Of a stretch of DNA of 64,000 nucleotides, positions 25,699 to 33,220 are shown in pieces (within the stretch, counting starts at the first letter, position 1; every line of letters starts with the position of its first letter). The notes beneath the pieces are model-generated. The model searched no databases and was not told the origin of the DNA. It was given only the letters and a program-made list of their open reading frames with translations. A program made the translations under genes and the position numbers. Origin of the DNA: Myxococcales bacterium. GTDB lineage: Bacteria; Myxococcota_A; Polyangia; Haliangiales; Haliangiaceae. Location: contig CANKMW010000004.1 in assembly GCA_947483555.1 (NCBI GenBank), positions 62,001 through 126,000 on the forward strand, given 5' to 3'.

Positions 25699-26553
25699 AT
25701 GGTCATCGTCGGGATCCTCGTCGTCCTTGGTTGTGTCCTCGGTGGCTTCACGATGGCCGGCGGGCAGGCCGGCATCCTGGTCCAGCCACCCGAGTTGGTC
25801 GTGATCGTGGGCGCCGCCATCGGCACGCTGTTGATCTCGACCCCCGGTCGGATGCGGGCGCGCATCAAGCACGTGTTCTCGCTGGCGTTCAAGGACACGA
25901 TCCCCAAGAAGGCGGATTACCTCGACCTGCTCAAGCTCGAGTACGAGCTGTTCATGCTCGCGCGCCGCCAGGGAGTGCTCGCGCTCGAGTCGCATGCCGC
26001 CGAGCCGCAGAAGAGCGACATCATCCGCAAGTATCCGTACCTGGCCAAGAACGACACCTATTGCACCTTCCTCGCCGAGGCGCTGCAGCACATGGCCAAC
26101 GGCGTCTCCGCCGACGACCTCGAAGCGCTGCTTGACGCCGAACTCGACACCTTCGACACGGTGAACCACCTCGCCGGCGGCCTGGTGCGCACGGTCAGCG
26201 ATGCCCTGCCCGGCATTGGCATCGTCGCCGCGGTGCTCGGCGTGATCGTCACGATGAGTCACATGGACGCACCTCCGGCGGTCATCGGCCACCACATCGC
26301 GGCGGCGCTGGTCGGCACCTTTCTTGGCATCCTGTTCTCGTACGGCATCGTCTCGCCCCTGGTTGCCGCCTGCGAGATCCAGGAGGTCCACCACCGCCGC
26401 TACCTCGAGGCCATCAAGGCCAGCGTCATCGCCGTGATGCGCGGCGCTGCGCCGGCGACCGCCATCGAGTTCGGTCGCAAGATGATCTTCCCCGACGAGC
26501 GCCCGTCGTTCCAGGAGCTCGAGAAGGCGCTGCAGAACCTGAAGGGCGCCTGA
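25699..26553 (+). CDS. motA: Flagellar stator protein MotA
   Basis: The 284-residue ion-channel subunit of the flagellar motor has four membrane helices (N-terminal pair ~1-50, second pair ~165-220). The conserved PGIGIVAAVLGVIVTM and cytoplasmic Arg/Glu-rich loop (~70-160) that touches FliG are present. The final helix pair is followed by KASVIAVMRGAAPATAIEFGRKMI. It forms the MotA5MotB2 stator. It is followed after 1 bp by motB. No convincing promoter motif was seen in the 44 bp after cysN. Confidence 0.96.
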   Translation: MVIVGILVVLGCVLGGFTMAGGQAGILVQPPELVVIVGAAIGTLLISTPGRMRARIKHVFSLAFKDTIPKKADYLDLLKLEYELFMLARRQGVLALESHAAEPQKSDIIRKYPYLAKNDTYCTFLAEALQHMANGVSADDLEALLDAELDTFDTVNHLAGGLVRTVSDALPGIGIVAAVLGVIVTMSHMDAPPAVIGHHIAAALVGTFLGILFSYGIVSPLVAACEIQEVHHRRYLEAIKASVIAVMRGAAPATAIEFGRKMIFPDERPSFQELEKALQNLKGA

Positions 26554-26554
26554 C

Positions 26555-27376
26555 GTGCCGCCCGCACCACCCGCTGGCGGCCGCCGTCGCGTCGTCAAGA
26601 AGGTAGCCCGCCACGCCCACCACGGCGGCGCGTGGAAGATCGCCTACGCCGACTTCGTCACCGCCATGATGGCGCTGTTCATGGTGCTGTGGCTACTGGC
26701 CTCGACTGACCAGCAGTCACGCGAGGAGATCTCGAAGTATTTTCGGACCGGCATCCTGCCCGATGGCGAGCTCGCCATGAACGGTGGCGCCCAGCACGTG
26801 CCGTCGATCATCGAGAAGGCGCCGGCGCCGCCGCCTCCCGACCACCAGTCGATCGACGACAACATCAGGACGCTCCGCGAGGCGATCGAGCACGTCGCCG
26901 AGAACCACATCCAGCTCGCCGACATCGCGGCGCGGGTGCGCATCGTCGCCACCGACGACGGGCTGCTGATCGAGATCGTCGACGAGGACGGCGACGACGG
27001 ACTGCTGTTCGATACCTCCTCGGCGCAGCTCAAGCCGGGTCTGGTCCAGTTCCTCGAAGGCCTGACGCCGGTCCTGGCGTCGCGCACGGAGACGATCGAG
27101 GTCCACGGCCACACCGACGCACGGCCGTTCGCGCCCGGAGCGCTCAAGAGCAACTGGGAGCTGTCGTTCGAACGCGCCGTCGCCGCGCGCAAGATCCTCG
27201 AGGCCGCCGGGGTCGCCCCGCAGCGCATCGTCGGCGTGACCGGTCGCGGCGCCGCGATCCCACTCGACCCGGCCCACCCGTATGCGGCCCGCAACCGGCG
27301 GCTGTCGGTCCTCCTGCGCTACCGTCCTCCGTCGGCCGCGCCGATCGGCACCGCGGTGAGCCGTGGCCACGATTGA
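26555..27376 (+). CDS. motB: Flagellar stator protein MotB
   Basis: The 273-residue protein has a basic N-terminus, then one membrane helix beginning YADFVTAMMALFMVLWLL with Asp33, the proton-carrying residue. The C-terminal OmpA-like domain (~135-255) binds peptidoglycan: FDTSSAQLKPG, VHGHTDARPF, NWELSFERAVAARKIL. The Pro-rich stretch AP.APPPPD after the plug is a linker. GTG start 1 bp after motA. Asp33 and the surrounding helix fit a proton-type motor. Confidence 0.95.
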   Translation: MPPAPPAGGRRRVVKKVARHAHHGGAWKIAYADFVTAMMALFMVLWLLASTDQQSREEISKYFRTGILPDGELAMNGGAQHVPSIIEKAPAPPPPDHQSIDDNIRTLREAIEHVAENHIQLADIAARVRIVATDDGLLIEIVDEDGDDGLLFDTSSAQLKPGLVQFLEGLTPVLASRTETIEVHGHTDARPFAPGALKSNWELSFERAVAARKILEAAGVAPQRIVGVTGRGAAIPLDPAHPYAARNRRLSVLLRYRPPSAAPIGTAVSRGHD

Positions 27377-27380
27377 CGAA

Positions 27381-27400
27381 CGGCGCCAGCCCCGCCGACA
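27381..27400 (+). promoter_or_regulatory. Upstream activator site, sigma-54 promoter of the 27467 unit
   Basis: CGGCGCCAGCCCCGCCGACA matches the fliM/fliQ copy of the motif (GACCGTCAGCACCGCCGACA) at 15 of 20 positions, and at 14 of the last 16. Its core starts 55 bp before the sigma-54 GG, about one helical turn closer than in the other units. Confidence 0.6.
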
Positions 27401-27438
27401 GCGCCGCCGCAACCACCGGGAGCCGCTCGTGCCGCAAG

Positions 27439-27454
27439 TGGCACGAGGCTTGCT
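27439..27454 (+). promoter_or_regulatory. Sigma-54 promoter, near-perfect consensus
   Basis: TGGCACGAGGCTTGCT matches the sigma-54 consensus TGGCACG-N4-TTGCW at every fixed position, with GG at 27440 and GC at 27452. The predicted start is near 27465, which rules out the GTG at 27458 and favours the GTG at 27467. Confidence 0.85.
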
Positions 27455-27466
27455 GCCGTGGCGACC

Positions 27467-27961
27467 GTGCGCTCCGTCCTGATCCTGTCGACGCTGGCCC
27501 TCGCGACCGGCCTGGCGACCGCCGGGCCAGGCCTGACGACCGCCGAGCTACGAGTGGCGTACGGCCTCGCCGCTGGCGGCGGCGCGGGACGCTCGACGCT
27601 GCGTGGCACGCCGCTGGTCTTGACCGCGGGCGCGTCCCTCGCGATCCGCGATCGGCCGCCGACGAGCGCGTACGTCGCGATGGTCGTCGAGACGCTCGAT
27701 CGAACCGGCGCTGGCGGCGAAGCCGGCGTGCTCCTGACACCGACCACGCGGACTCGCCTGCGCGCCGGCGCGGTCGCGATCGTCGCGCCCTACACGATCT
27801 GGGGCGCGGCGGTCGGCGGCGGGGTCTGCTGGCCGGTTGGCGGCGTGCGCACCTGCGCGGACATCACTGCTGACGTGCTCGTGGGCGGCACCGACCTTCC
27901 GGCCGGGGCCGCCGTGCTGCAGCTCCTGCTGGGCGTCGGCGTGGTGTTCGATGCGGACTGA
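27467..27961 (+). CDS. Exported hypothetical protein under a sigma-54 promoter
   Basis: The 164-residue product has a signal peptide (SVLILSTLALATGLATAGPG) and a body of alternating hydrophobic residues (YVAMVVETLDR, TRLRAGAVAIVAPYTIWGAAVGGGVCW), which suggests a small outer-membrane barrel or beta sandwich. Two cysteines near residues 125 and 135 could pair. Start GTG 27467 was chosen because the upstream GTG lies before the predicted transcription start. It opens an operon with a lipoprotein and an HDOD protein, between motB and flgB, so a motility or cell-envelope role is likely. Family unknown. Confidence 0.6.
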   Translation: MRSVLILSTLALATGLATAGPGLTTAELRVAYGLAAGGGAGRSTLRGTPLVLTAGASLAIRDRPPTSAYVAMVVETLDRTGAGGEAGVLLTPTTRTRLRAGAVAIVAPYTIWGAAVGGGVCWPVGGVRTCADITADVLVGGTDLPAGAAVLQLLLGVGVVFDAD

Positions 27962-28415
27962 TCGAAGCGCCATCGCAGCGATGGCGATCGCGACCGCGCT
28001 CGCCGCGTGTGATGCGCAGTGCGTGCGCAACAGCGACTGCGCTTCCGGCCTGGCATGTGGGCCGGACGGTGCCTGCTCCACGGCGTCCGACGACGACGGG
28101 GGCGGCGACGCCGCCGGCGACGAAGGCACCGATGCCGACCCCACCGATGCCGACCCCGCCGATGCCGACCCCACCGACGCCGACCCCACCGATGCCGACC
28201 CCACCGACGCCGACCCCACCGACGCCGCCCCCACCGACGCCGCCCCCACCGACGCCGGCCCCACCGATGCCGGCCCCGCCGACGCCGGCCCCGCCGATGC
28301 CGGCCCCGCCGATGCCGGGATCGACGGCCGTCCAGGATTCGACCGAGTGCCGTCCCAGCAGCCGCTCACCCCGGAGGTCACATGTCGTCGCTCCCGCCCG
28401 CGCTCGACCACCTGA
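27951..28415 (+). CDS. Cys-rich lipoprotein with pentapeptide-repeat tail
   Basis: The 154-residue product has a signal peptide with lipobox LAAC, then a six-Cys cluster (CDAQCVRNSDCASGLACGPDGAC) of the kind common in myxobacterial surface proteins. Thirteen copies of a TDADP/TDAGP-type pentapeptide follow. The start overlaps the previous gene by 11 bp and the end overlaps the HDOD gene by 34 bp in another frame. The tail after the repeat may be poorly constrained. Probably exposed at the cell surface; function unknown. Confidence 0.55.
   Translation: MRTDRSAIAAMAIATALAACDAQCVRNSDCASGLACGPDGACSTASDDDGGGDAAGDEGTDADPTDADPADADPTDADPTDADPTDADPTDAAPTDAAPTDAGPTDAGPADAGPADAGPADAGIDGRPGFDRVPSQQPLTPEVTCRRSRPRSTT
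28128..28322 (+). repeat. 15-bp minisatellite, 13 units
   Basis: Thirteen head-to-tail 15-bp units of the type ACCGATGCCGACCCC encode (T/A)DA(D/A/G)P repeats. Units drift gradually from TDADP through TDAAP and TDAGP to ADAGP, which indicates local duplication along the array. The unit length is a multiple of three, so copy-number change stays in frame. Confidence 0.95.
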
Positions 28416-29284
28416 CCAAGCTCGCGCAGGCCATCGATGGTCTGCCGACGCTGCCCGTGGTCGCGCTGAAGCTGGGCGAGGTGCTCCACGCGCGACGCTC
28501 CTCGGTCCACGACGTCGCCGCGCTGCTCGGGTCGGATCCCAGCCTGTGTGCCAAGCTGTTGCGCCTGGTTAACTCCGCCTACTTCGGCATCCCCGGTGGT
28601 GTCACCGACGTCGCCAAGGCGATCCCCTTCGTCGGTTTCAACACGATCTACCAGCTGGTGCTCAGCGTCTCGGTGCTCGATACGCTCAAGACGCCCAGCG
28701 GAGGCACCTTCGATGCCCGGCCGCTGTGGTTGCACTCGTTGGCCGTGGCATCGACCGCCCAGGTGCTCGCCGAGCAGACCGGCCACGCCGATCCGGGCGG
28801 CATGTTCACCGCTGGCTTGCTCCACGACATGGGCAAGATCGCGCTGGCCAAGGTGGCGCCCCACGAGTTCCTCGCCGCGCAGCACCTCCAGCACGACGAA
28901 GGCCTGACGTCGATCGAGGCCGAGACCCGTGTCGGCCTGCCGTGCCACGATCGCATCGGCGCCGATCTGGCACGTCGCTGGCGCCTTCCGCAGCGGCTAA
29001 GCGTGCCCATCGAGGCCCACCACGCGGTCCTCACACCATCGATTCGCGACCGCCTGGCGGTCCAGCACCGGGCCAGCACCGAGATCATCGCGGTCGCCAA
29101 CCTGCTCGCGCACGATGTCGTCACCTCCGCCGGCGGTCCCGAGACGACGTTCGCGAGCGATCCGCGCACCGGCGAACTGCTCGACGCGCTCGGGCTCACC
29201 ACCCACCGACTTGACTCGCTCCACAAGCAGGTCGCGCTCCAGCTCGAGCGCTCGCGGCCGTTCCTCGCCCTGCTCGAGAGCTGA
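28382..29284 (+). CDS. HDOD-domain signalling protein
   Basis: The 300-residue HDOD protein has KLLRLVNSAYFGIPGGVTDVAKAIPFVGFNTIYQLVLSVS and GLLHDMGKIALAK, so it keeps an HD motif. HDOD domains are non-hydrolytic relatives of HD-GYP that act in regulatory assemblies, often for chemotaxis or motility. It is read from the same unit as the lipoprotein, with a 34-bp overlap. A second HDOD protein is encoded at 47181. Output partner unknown. Confidence 0.87.
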   Translation: MSSLPPALDHLTKLAQAIDGLPTLPVVALKLGEVLHARRSSVHDVAALLGSDPSLCAKLLRLVNSAYFGIPGGVTDVAKAIPFVGFNTIYQLVLSVSVLDTLKTPSGGTFDARPLWLHSLAVASTAQVLAEQTGHADPGGMFTAGLLHDMGKIALAKVAPHEFLAAQHLQHDEGLTSIEAETRVGLPCHDRIGADLARRWRLPQRLSVPIEAHHAVLTPSIRDRLAVQHRASTEIIAVANLLAHDVVTSAGGPETTFASDPRTGELLDALGLTTHRLDSLHKQVALQLERSRPFLALLES

Positions 29285-29307
29285 GGCAAGCGAAGGCGCT
29301 CCTGGGG

Positions 29308-30720
29308 TCAGCCGCGCGGCAACGTCAACGTGAAGCATGCACCGCGGCCCGGAGCGCGCCGATACGCGATCACGCCGTCCTGCGCGCGCATCGCATGCGC
29401 GGCGATGGCGAGGCCGACGCCGACCCCATCAGGTCGGTGCCACACATGAGGCTCGAACATGAGCCCGACGATCTCGCTGGCGACCCCGGCGCCGTCGTCG
29501 GTGACGACGAAGGCCACCTCGTCGCCATCGGCCCGCACCTCGACGTCGATCGTGCCCCGGCCGTCGGCAGGCGACGCCGCCGCAGCGTTGCGAAGCACCG
29601 CCGCCAGCGCCTGGACGAACAGCGGCTCGGCGGCTCGCACCAGCGCCGGAACGGCCGCGACCCGCAACGTTGCGCGCGCGCGGGCCAGGCCGCCGACCTG
29701 ACGCATCGTCCGGGCCACCAGCTCGTCGGCGGCGACCGATTGCATCGCCGGCCTGCCGTCGCGCAGGAACTTGCGCATGGCGATGAACAGCCCGACCGCT
29801 TCGTCGCCGGCGGTCCGGATGTCCTGCAACGCCGCGGCCAGGTCCGGGTCGTTACGACTGTCGCGGATCGCTTCGAGCTGGCGCACCGCCCACTCGACGC
29901 CCTGCATCATGCCGGCCACGTCGTGCAGGACCGAGCCCACCATCGCCCCCATGGTCGCCTGGCGCATGAGCTCGTCGATCCGCGACCGGCGCGGACGCGC
30001 CGCCACCGGCATGCCGGGTGGCGCGCTGAGCACGCCGCTGCGCCGCTGCCCCGCCTGCAACAGGTGCGCGACCAGCGCCCACCCGTCGTCGTCGTGGCCG
30101 CGCACCACCAGCACCAGACGACCGTCGCCGTCGATCCGCGCCGAGCGGCGCCACCCGGAGCCGTCCTCGGGCGGGGCGTGACCGGCCACCACGCGGCCCT
30201 CGAGGACCGCACAGCAATCGACCACGCCGTCGATCATCGCGATGCGCAGCGCCAACAGCTCGCCGAGCTCCTCGAGATCGGCGGCGGCCGCGAACGCGGC
30301 CTCGACCTGGGCGAGGCCGAACGCCGAAGCGAGCGAGGCTGATTGCGCGTCAGCCCGCCGCCGCTGCTCCAGGGCACGTCGGAGCACGACATCGATCTCG
30401 TCGTACCAGGGCTTGCCGACCTTGTACGGGGCGTCGGGGCGGAGCAGCGCCTCGTGCGCGCGGTCATCGACGTAGCCGGTGAGCAGGATGCGGATGATAC
30501 CGGCCTGCTGCGCGCGCGCGAAGTCCAGGACCTCGATGCCGTCGTGATCCGGCATCCGGAGGTCGGAGATGATCACGTCGAAGTGCCGGGCGCAAAGCGC
30601 GGCGAACGCATCGACGCCGCACGACGCGCCGGTGACCGCGTACTGCGGGGACAGCTCGTCGAGCAGGGCGCTGCGCACGTCATCGTCGTCGTCGACCACC
30701 AGGATGGAGACAGCGTTCAT
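29308..30720 (-). CDS. Hybrid response regulator-histidine kinase
   Basis: The 470-residue protein has a receiver domain (1-120; acidic cluster DDDDD, phospho-acceptor Asp in DVIISDLRMPDHDG, LLTGYVDD, YKVGKPW). A poorly conserved linker follows, then a kinase core with GSVLHDVAGMMQGVEW and an ATPase (VVTDDGAGVASEIVGLMFEP, GVGVGLAIAAHAM). The G2 box is GVGVGLA. It is fed by the PAS kinase encoded just upstream (4-bp overlap), so the two likely form a phosphorelay. It sits directly beside the flgB promoter region on the opposite strand. Confidence 0.85.
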   Translation of the reverse strand: MNAVSILVVDDDDDVRSALLDELSPQYAVTGASCGVDAFAALCARHFDVIISDLRMPDHDGIEVLDFARAQQAGIIRILLTGYVDDRAHEALLRPDAPYKVGKPWYDEIDVVLRRALEQRRRADAQSASLASAFGLAQVEAAFAAAADLEELGELLALRIAMIDGVVDCCAVLEGRVVAGHAPPEDGSGWRRSARIDGDGRLVLVVRGHDDDGWALVAHLLQAGQRRSGVLSAPPGMPVAARPRRSRIDELMRQATMGAMVGSVLHDVAGMMQGVEWAVRQLEAIRDSRNDPDLAAALQDIRTAGDEAVGLFIAMRKFLRDGRPAMQSVAADELVARTMRQVGGLARARATLRVAAVPALVRAAEPLFVQALAAVLRNAAAASPADGRGTIDVEVRADGDEVAFVVTDDGAGVASEIVGLMFEPHVWHRPDGVGVGLAIAAHAMRAQDGVIAYRRAPGRGACFTLTLPRG

Positions 30721-31934
30721 CGGAGCCCTCGCGTCGTTGGGGAACCTGGCCGTTCGCAGGCGGGCACAGTGATCTCGAAACAAGCGCCGCGCTGGCGCTG
30801 ACGGTGAACCAGATCGCCGCCCCACAGCCGTGCCAGACGATGCGCGGTCGCGAGCCCGAGGCCGGCACCCCTGCCGCGGACGCCCACGATCGGGTCGAAC
30901 AGCGTGGCCGCCGCCGCCGCCGGCACGCCCGCTCCGGAGTCCTCGACGGCGATCACCCACAGGTCCTGCTGACGAGCGATCGCGATGGCGAGCACGCCGC
31001 CGGCCGGCATCGCACTGACCGCGTTGTCGATGACGCTGCCGAGCACGTGGTGGAGCGGATCCTGCGGGACGTGAGCCGAGATCGGGCCGCCGTAGTCACG
31101 CTGCACGTCGATCGAGCTCAGGCGGCCTTTGAACATGGTCAAGGAGGTGTCGAGCTCGCGCGCCAGATCGAGCCAGCGGGGGGTGGCATCGTAGGTGCCG
31201 GCGCGATGCAGGCGCACCACGGCCGCGACCTGCTCCTCGATACGCCCGACCGCTCCGAGCGCCCGCTGCATGAGCTGATCGAGCTCGGCGCGCCCCGGAC
31301 GATCCGGATCGGCATCCAGCCGAGTGCCGATGGTCCGCAGCGTGCTGGCCAACGCCGCCACCGGGTTATTGAGGTGGTGGGCGATGCCCGCGGCCAGCTC
31401 ACCGATCGCCGCCCGCCAGCCGACGCGGGCGACCTGCCCGGCGAGGAACGAGATCTCCTGGTTCCGGGCCTCGAGCTCCTGCTGGGCCGCCCGCAGCGCC
31501 GTGACGAGCCCTTCGAGCTCGGCGTGGGCCGCGTACAGCGCGCTGTGCTTGGCGATGAGCTCGCGCTCGAGCCCACGCCGCTCGGTCGTGTCGCGAGCGA
31601 AGCAGGCCGCCAGCGGCCCGAGCTCGGGATGCTCGACGTGCGCGATGGCGAGCTCGACGTACCGCGGGTAGCCGTCGACCTGTGACAGCGCCACATCCTC
31701 GTAGTGACCCGGTTGGTCGACGATCGCGGGGCCGCGCCGATCGTGGTCGCGGTCGATCAGGGCGGCGACCGATTGCCCGAGCAGCGCGGCGCTGTCCCTC
31801 CCGACCAGGTCCTCGAAACGGCGGTTGACGCACACGACCAGGCGGTCCGACCTGGTGACGATGAAGGCGGCCTCCGAGTCCGAGTCGAAGAGGACGCCGA
31901 ACACGAACTCGGCAACGGAGCAGACGGGCACCAT
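30717..31934 (-). CDS. PAS sensor histidine kinase with an altered H-box
   Basis: The 405-residue soluble kinase has a PAS domain (~15-120), a coiled linker (~130-170), HisKA with LAAGIAHHLNNPVAALAS and a HATPase (SVIDNAVSAMPAGG, VEDSGAGVP, GRGAGLGLATAHRL). The residue after the predicted phospho-acceptor His is His, not the usual Glu that takes part in phosphotransfer. The ATG at 31934 was preferred to the GTG at 31937. It is divergent from flgB. Confidence 0.85.
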   Translation of the reverse strand: MVPVCSVAEFVFGVLFDSDSEAAFIVTRSDRLVVCVNRRFEDLVGRDSAALLGQSVAALIDRDHDRRGPAIVDQPGHYEDVALSQVDGYPRYVELAIAHVEHPELGPLAACFARDTTERRGLERELIAKHSALYAAHAELEGLVTALRAAQQELEARNQEISFLAGQVARVGWRAAIGELAAGIAHHLNNPVAALASTLRTIGTRLDADPDRPGRAELDQLMQRALGAVGRIEEQVAAVVRLHRAGTYDATPRWLDLARELDTSLTMFKGRLSSIDVQRDYGGPISAHVPQDPLHHVLGSVIDNAVSAMPAGGVLAIAIARQQDLWVIAVEDSGAGVPAAAAATLFDPIVGVRGRGAGLGLATAHRLARLWGGDLVHRQRQRGACFEITVPACERPGSPTTRGLR

Positions 31935-31968
31935 CACACTCTCGAATCGACCGTCGCGCCCGGCAGTG

Positions 31969-31988
31969 GAGTGTCAACCCCGCCGACG
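31969..31988 (+). promoter_or_regulatory. Upstream activator site of the flgB unit
   Basis: GAGTGTCAACCCCGCCGACG matches the fliM/fliQ copy of the motif at 15 of 20 positions. Its core GTCA starts 66 bp before the GG of the flgB sigma-54 promoter, exactly as for fliM and fliQ. It lies between the divergent PAS kinase gene and flgB. Confidence 0.65.
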
Positions 31989-32037
31989 GCCCGCCGCGGC
32001 TGACTCGCGCCGGGCTTGCCGTACCCGCACTTGCGTG

Positions 32038-32053
32038 CGGCGCACCGCTTGCA
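32038..32053 (+). promoter_or_regulatory. Sigma-54 promoter of the flgB unit
   Basis: CGGCGCACCGCTTGCA has GG-N10-GC spacing (GG 32039, GC 32051) and the TTGCA -12 box. The predicted start near 32064 is 3 nt before the flgB GTG. Confidence 0.8.
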
Positions 32054-32066
32054 ATCGCACCTGCCC

Positions 32067-32450
32067 GTGACGCGCATCTACGACAGCATCGACCGCCTGA
32101 CGGGTACGATGTCGTACCACCGCGATCGTCACGTCGTGCTCGCCGGCAACATCGCCAACCTCGACACCCCGGGCTATCGACCCGCCGATCTCCGGGGCCA
32201 GGCCGCGGCCAGCGCGCCCGGCGCGATGGTCCGGACCGACCCGGCGCACCTGACCGCCAGCGCCGCCGCCGATTCGCGCCTGGTCTTCGACGACGGCGGC
32301 GCCCTGGTCGGGCCGGACGGCAACGCCGTCGCCCTCGAGCGCGAACTGGCCAAGATCGACGCCAACCGGGTGCGCTACGCGACCTCCGCCGAGCTGATCT
32401 CGCGCCGGCTCGCACTGCTCCGCTACGCCGCCAGCGACGGCAACACCTGA
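32067..32450 (+). CDS. flgB: Flagellar proximal rod protein FlgB
   Basis: The 127-residue rod protein has the typical opening (SYHRDRHVVLAGNIANLDTPGYRPADL) and C-terminal helix (YATSAELISRRLALLRYA). FlgB builds the innermost rod with FlgC, FlgF and FliE in the periplasm. GTG at 32067; the ATG 42 bp downstream would remove the family's first helix. With the sigma-54 promoter, the mRNA leader would be only about 3 nt. First gene of an eleven-gene unit that ends at flgE. Confidence 0.92.
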   Translation: MTRIYDSIDRLTGTMSYHRDRHVVLAGNIANLDTPGYRPADLRGQAAASAPGAMVRTDPAHLTASAAADSRLVFDDGGALVGPDGNAVALERELAKIDANRVRYATSAELISRRLALLRYAASDGNT

Positions 32451-32461
32451 ACGGAGACGTC

Positions 32462-32872
32462 ATGGACTTCTTCACCGCGATGGAAGTGTCGGCATCCGGC
32501 CTGGCGGTCGAACGCACCCGCATGAACGTGGCGGCGTCGAACCTGGCCAATGCCTCGACTACCCGGGCCGCCGGAGGCGGCCCGTACCGCCGCCGTGACG
32601 TGGTCGTGCAGTCGCAGCCGGTGGCCGGCGCCGGCGCCGGCGTCAGCGGCGTCGCCGTCACGCAGATCAAGCCCGACGCGGCACCGCCGCGGCTCGAGCA
32701 CGACCCCGGGCACCCCGACGCGGATGCACGCGGCTACGTCAGCTATCCCAACATCAATCCGGTCGAGGAGATGGTCGACATGATCACCGCGTCGCGCGCG
32801 TACGAGGCCGGCGTCACTGCGTTGACCACGTCGGTCAGCATGGCCGAGCGCGCGCTCGGGATCGGCCGCTGA
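32462..32872 (+). CDS. flgC: Flagellar rod protein FlgC
   Basis: The 136-residue protein starts MDFFTAMEVSASGLAVERTRMNVAASNLANASTTRAAGGGPYRRRDVV, a typical FlgC N-terminus, and ends in the conserved VEEMVDMITASRAYEAGVTALTTSVSMAERALGIGR helix. It is a rod component exported by the flagellar type III apparatus. It follows flgB by 11 bp with an ACGGAGACG-type ribosome site. Confidence 0.95.
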   Translation: MDFFTAMEVSASGLAVERTRMNVAASNLANASTTRAAGGGPYRRRDVVVQSQPVAGAGAGVSGVAVTQIKPDAAPPRLEHDPGHPDADARGYVSYPNINPVEEMVDMITASRAYEAGVTALTTSVSMAERALGIGR

Positions 32873-32874
32873 TC

Positions 32875-33198
32875 GTGATCCCGATCCGCCCCGTCGATCT
32901 CCCGGCCGCGCTCGAACGCGTGGGTGGCGTCGCCGACCGCGGCGGCGCCGGCCCGGCCGCGTCATCGTCGGGATCGACCAGCTTCGCGGCGACCCTGACC
33001 GATGCGATCGATCAGGCGCGCGCGAGCGAGCGCACCGCCACCGACGACGCCGCCGCCTTTGCCAGCGGCGATCCCGCCGTCGGGATCCACGAGGTGGTGA
33101 TCGCCGCCGAGAAGGCCAACGTGTCCTTGCGTTATGCCACCACGCTCAAGAACAAGCTCCTCGATGCATATCGCGAGCTCATGAACACGCAGGTCTGA
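32875..33198 (+). CDS. fliE: Flagellar MS-ring/rod adapter FliE
   Basis: The 107-residue product has a variable, Ser/Gly-rich N-terminus. The C-terminus, VIAAEKANVSLRYATTLKNKLLDAYRELMNTQV, matches FliE closely. FliE links the FliF ring to the rod. GTG start 2 bp after flgC. Confidence 0.95.
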   Translation: MIPIRPVDLPAALERVGGVADRGGAGPAASSSGSTSFAATLTDAIDQARASERTATDDAAAFASGDPAVGIHEVVIAAEKANVSLRYATTLKNKLLDAYRELMNTQV

Positions 33199-33220
33199 GC
33201 GATCGATCGCGAGTTGACCC

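Noticed and set aside
28128..28322. Possible CRISPR array
   Set aside because: Units are 15 bp, contiguous and without spacers, in frame with a lipoprotein gene; it is a coding minisatellite.
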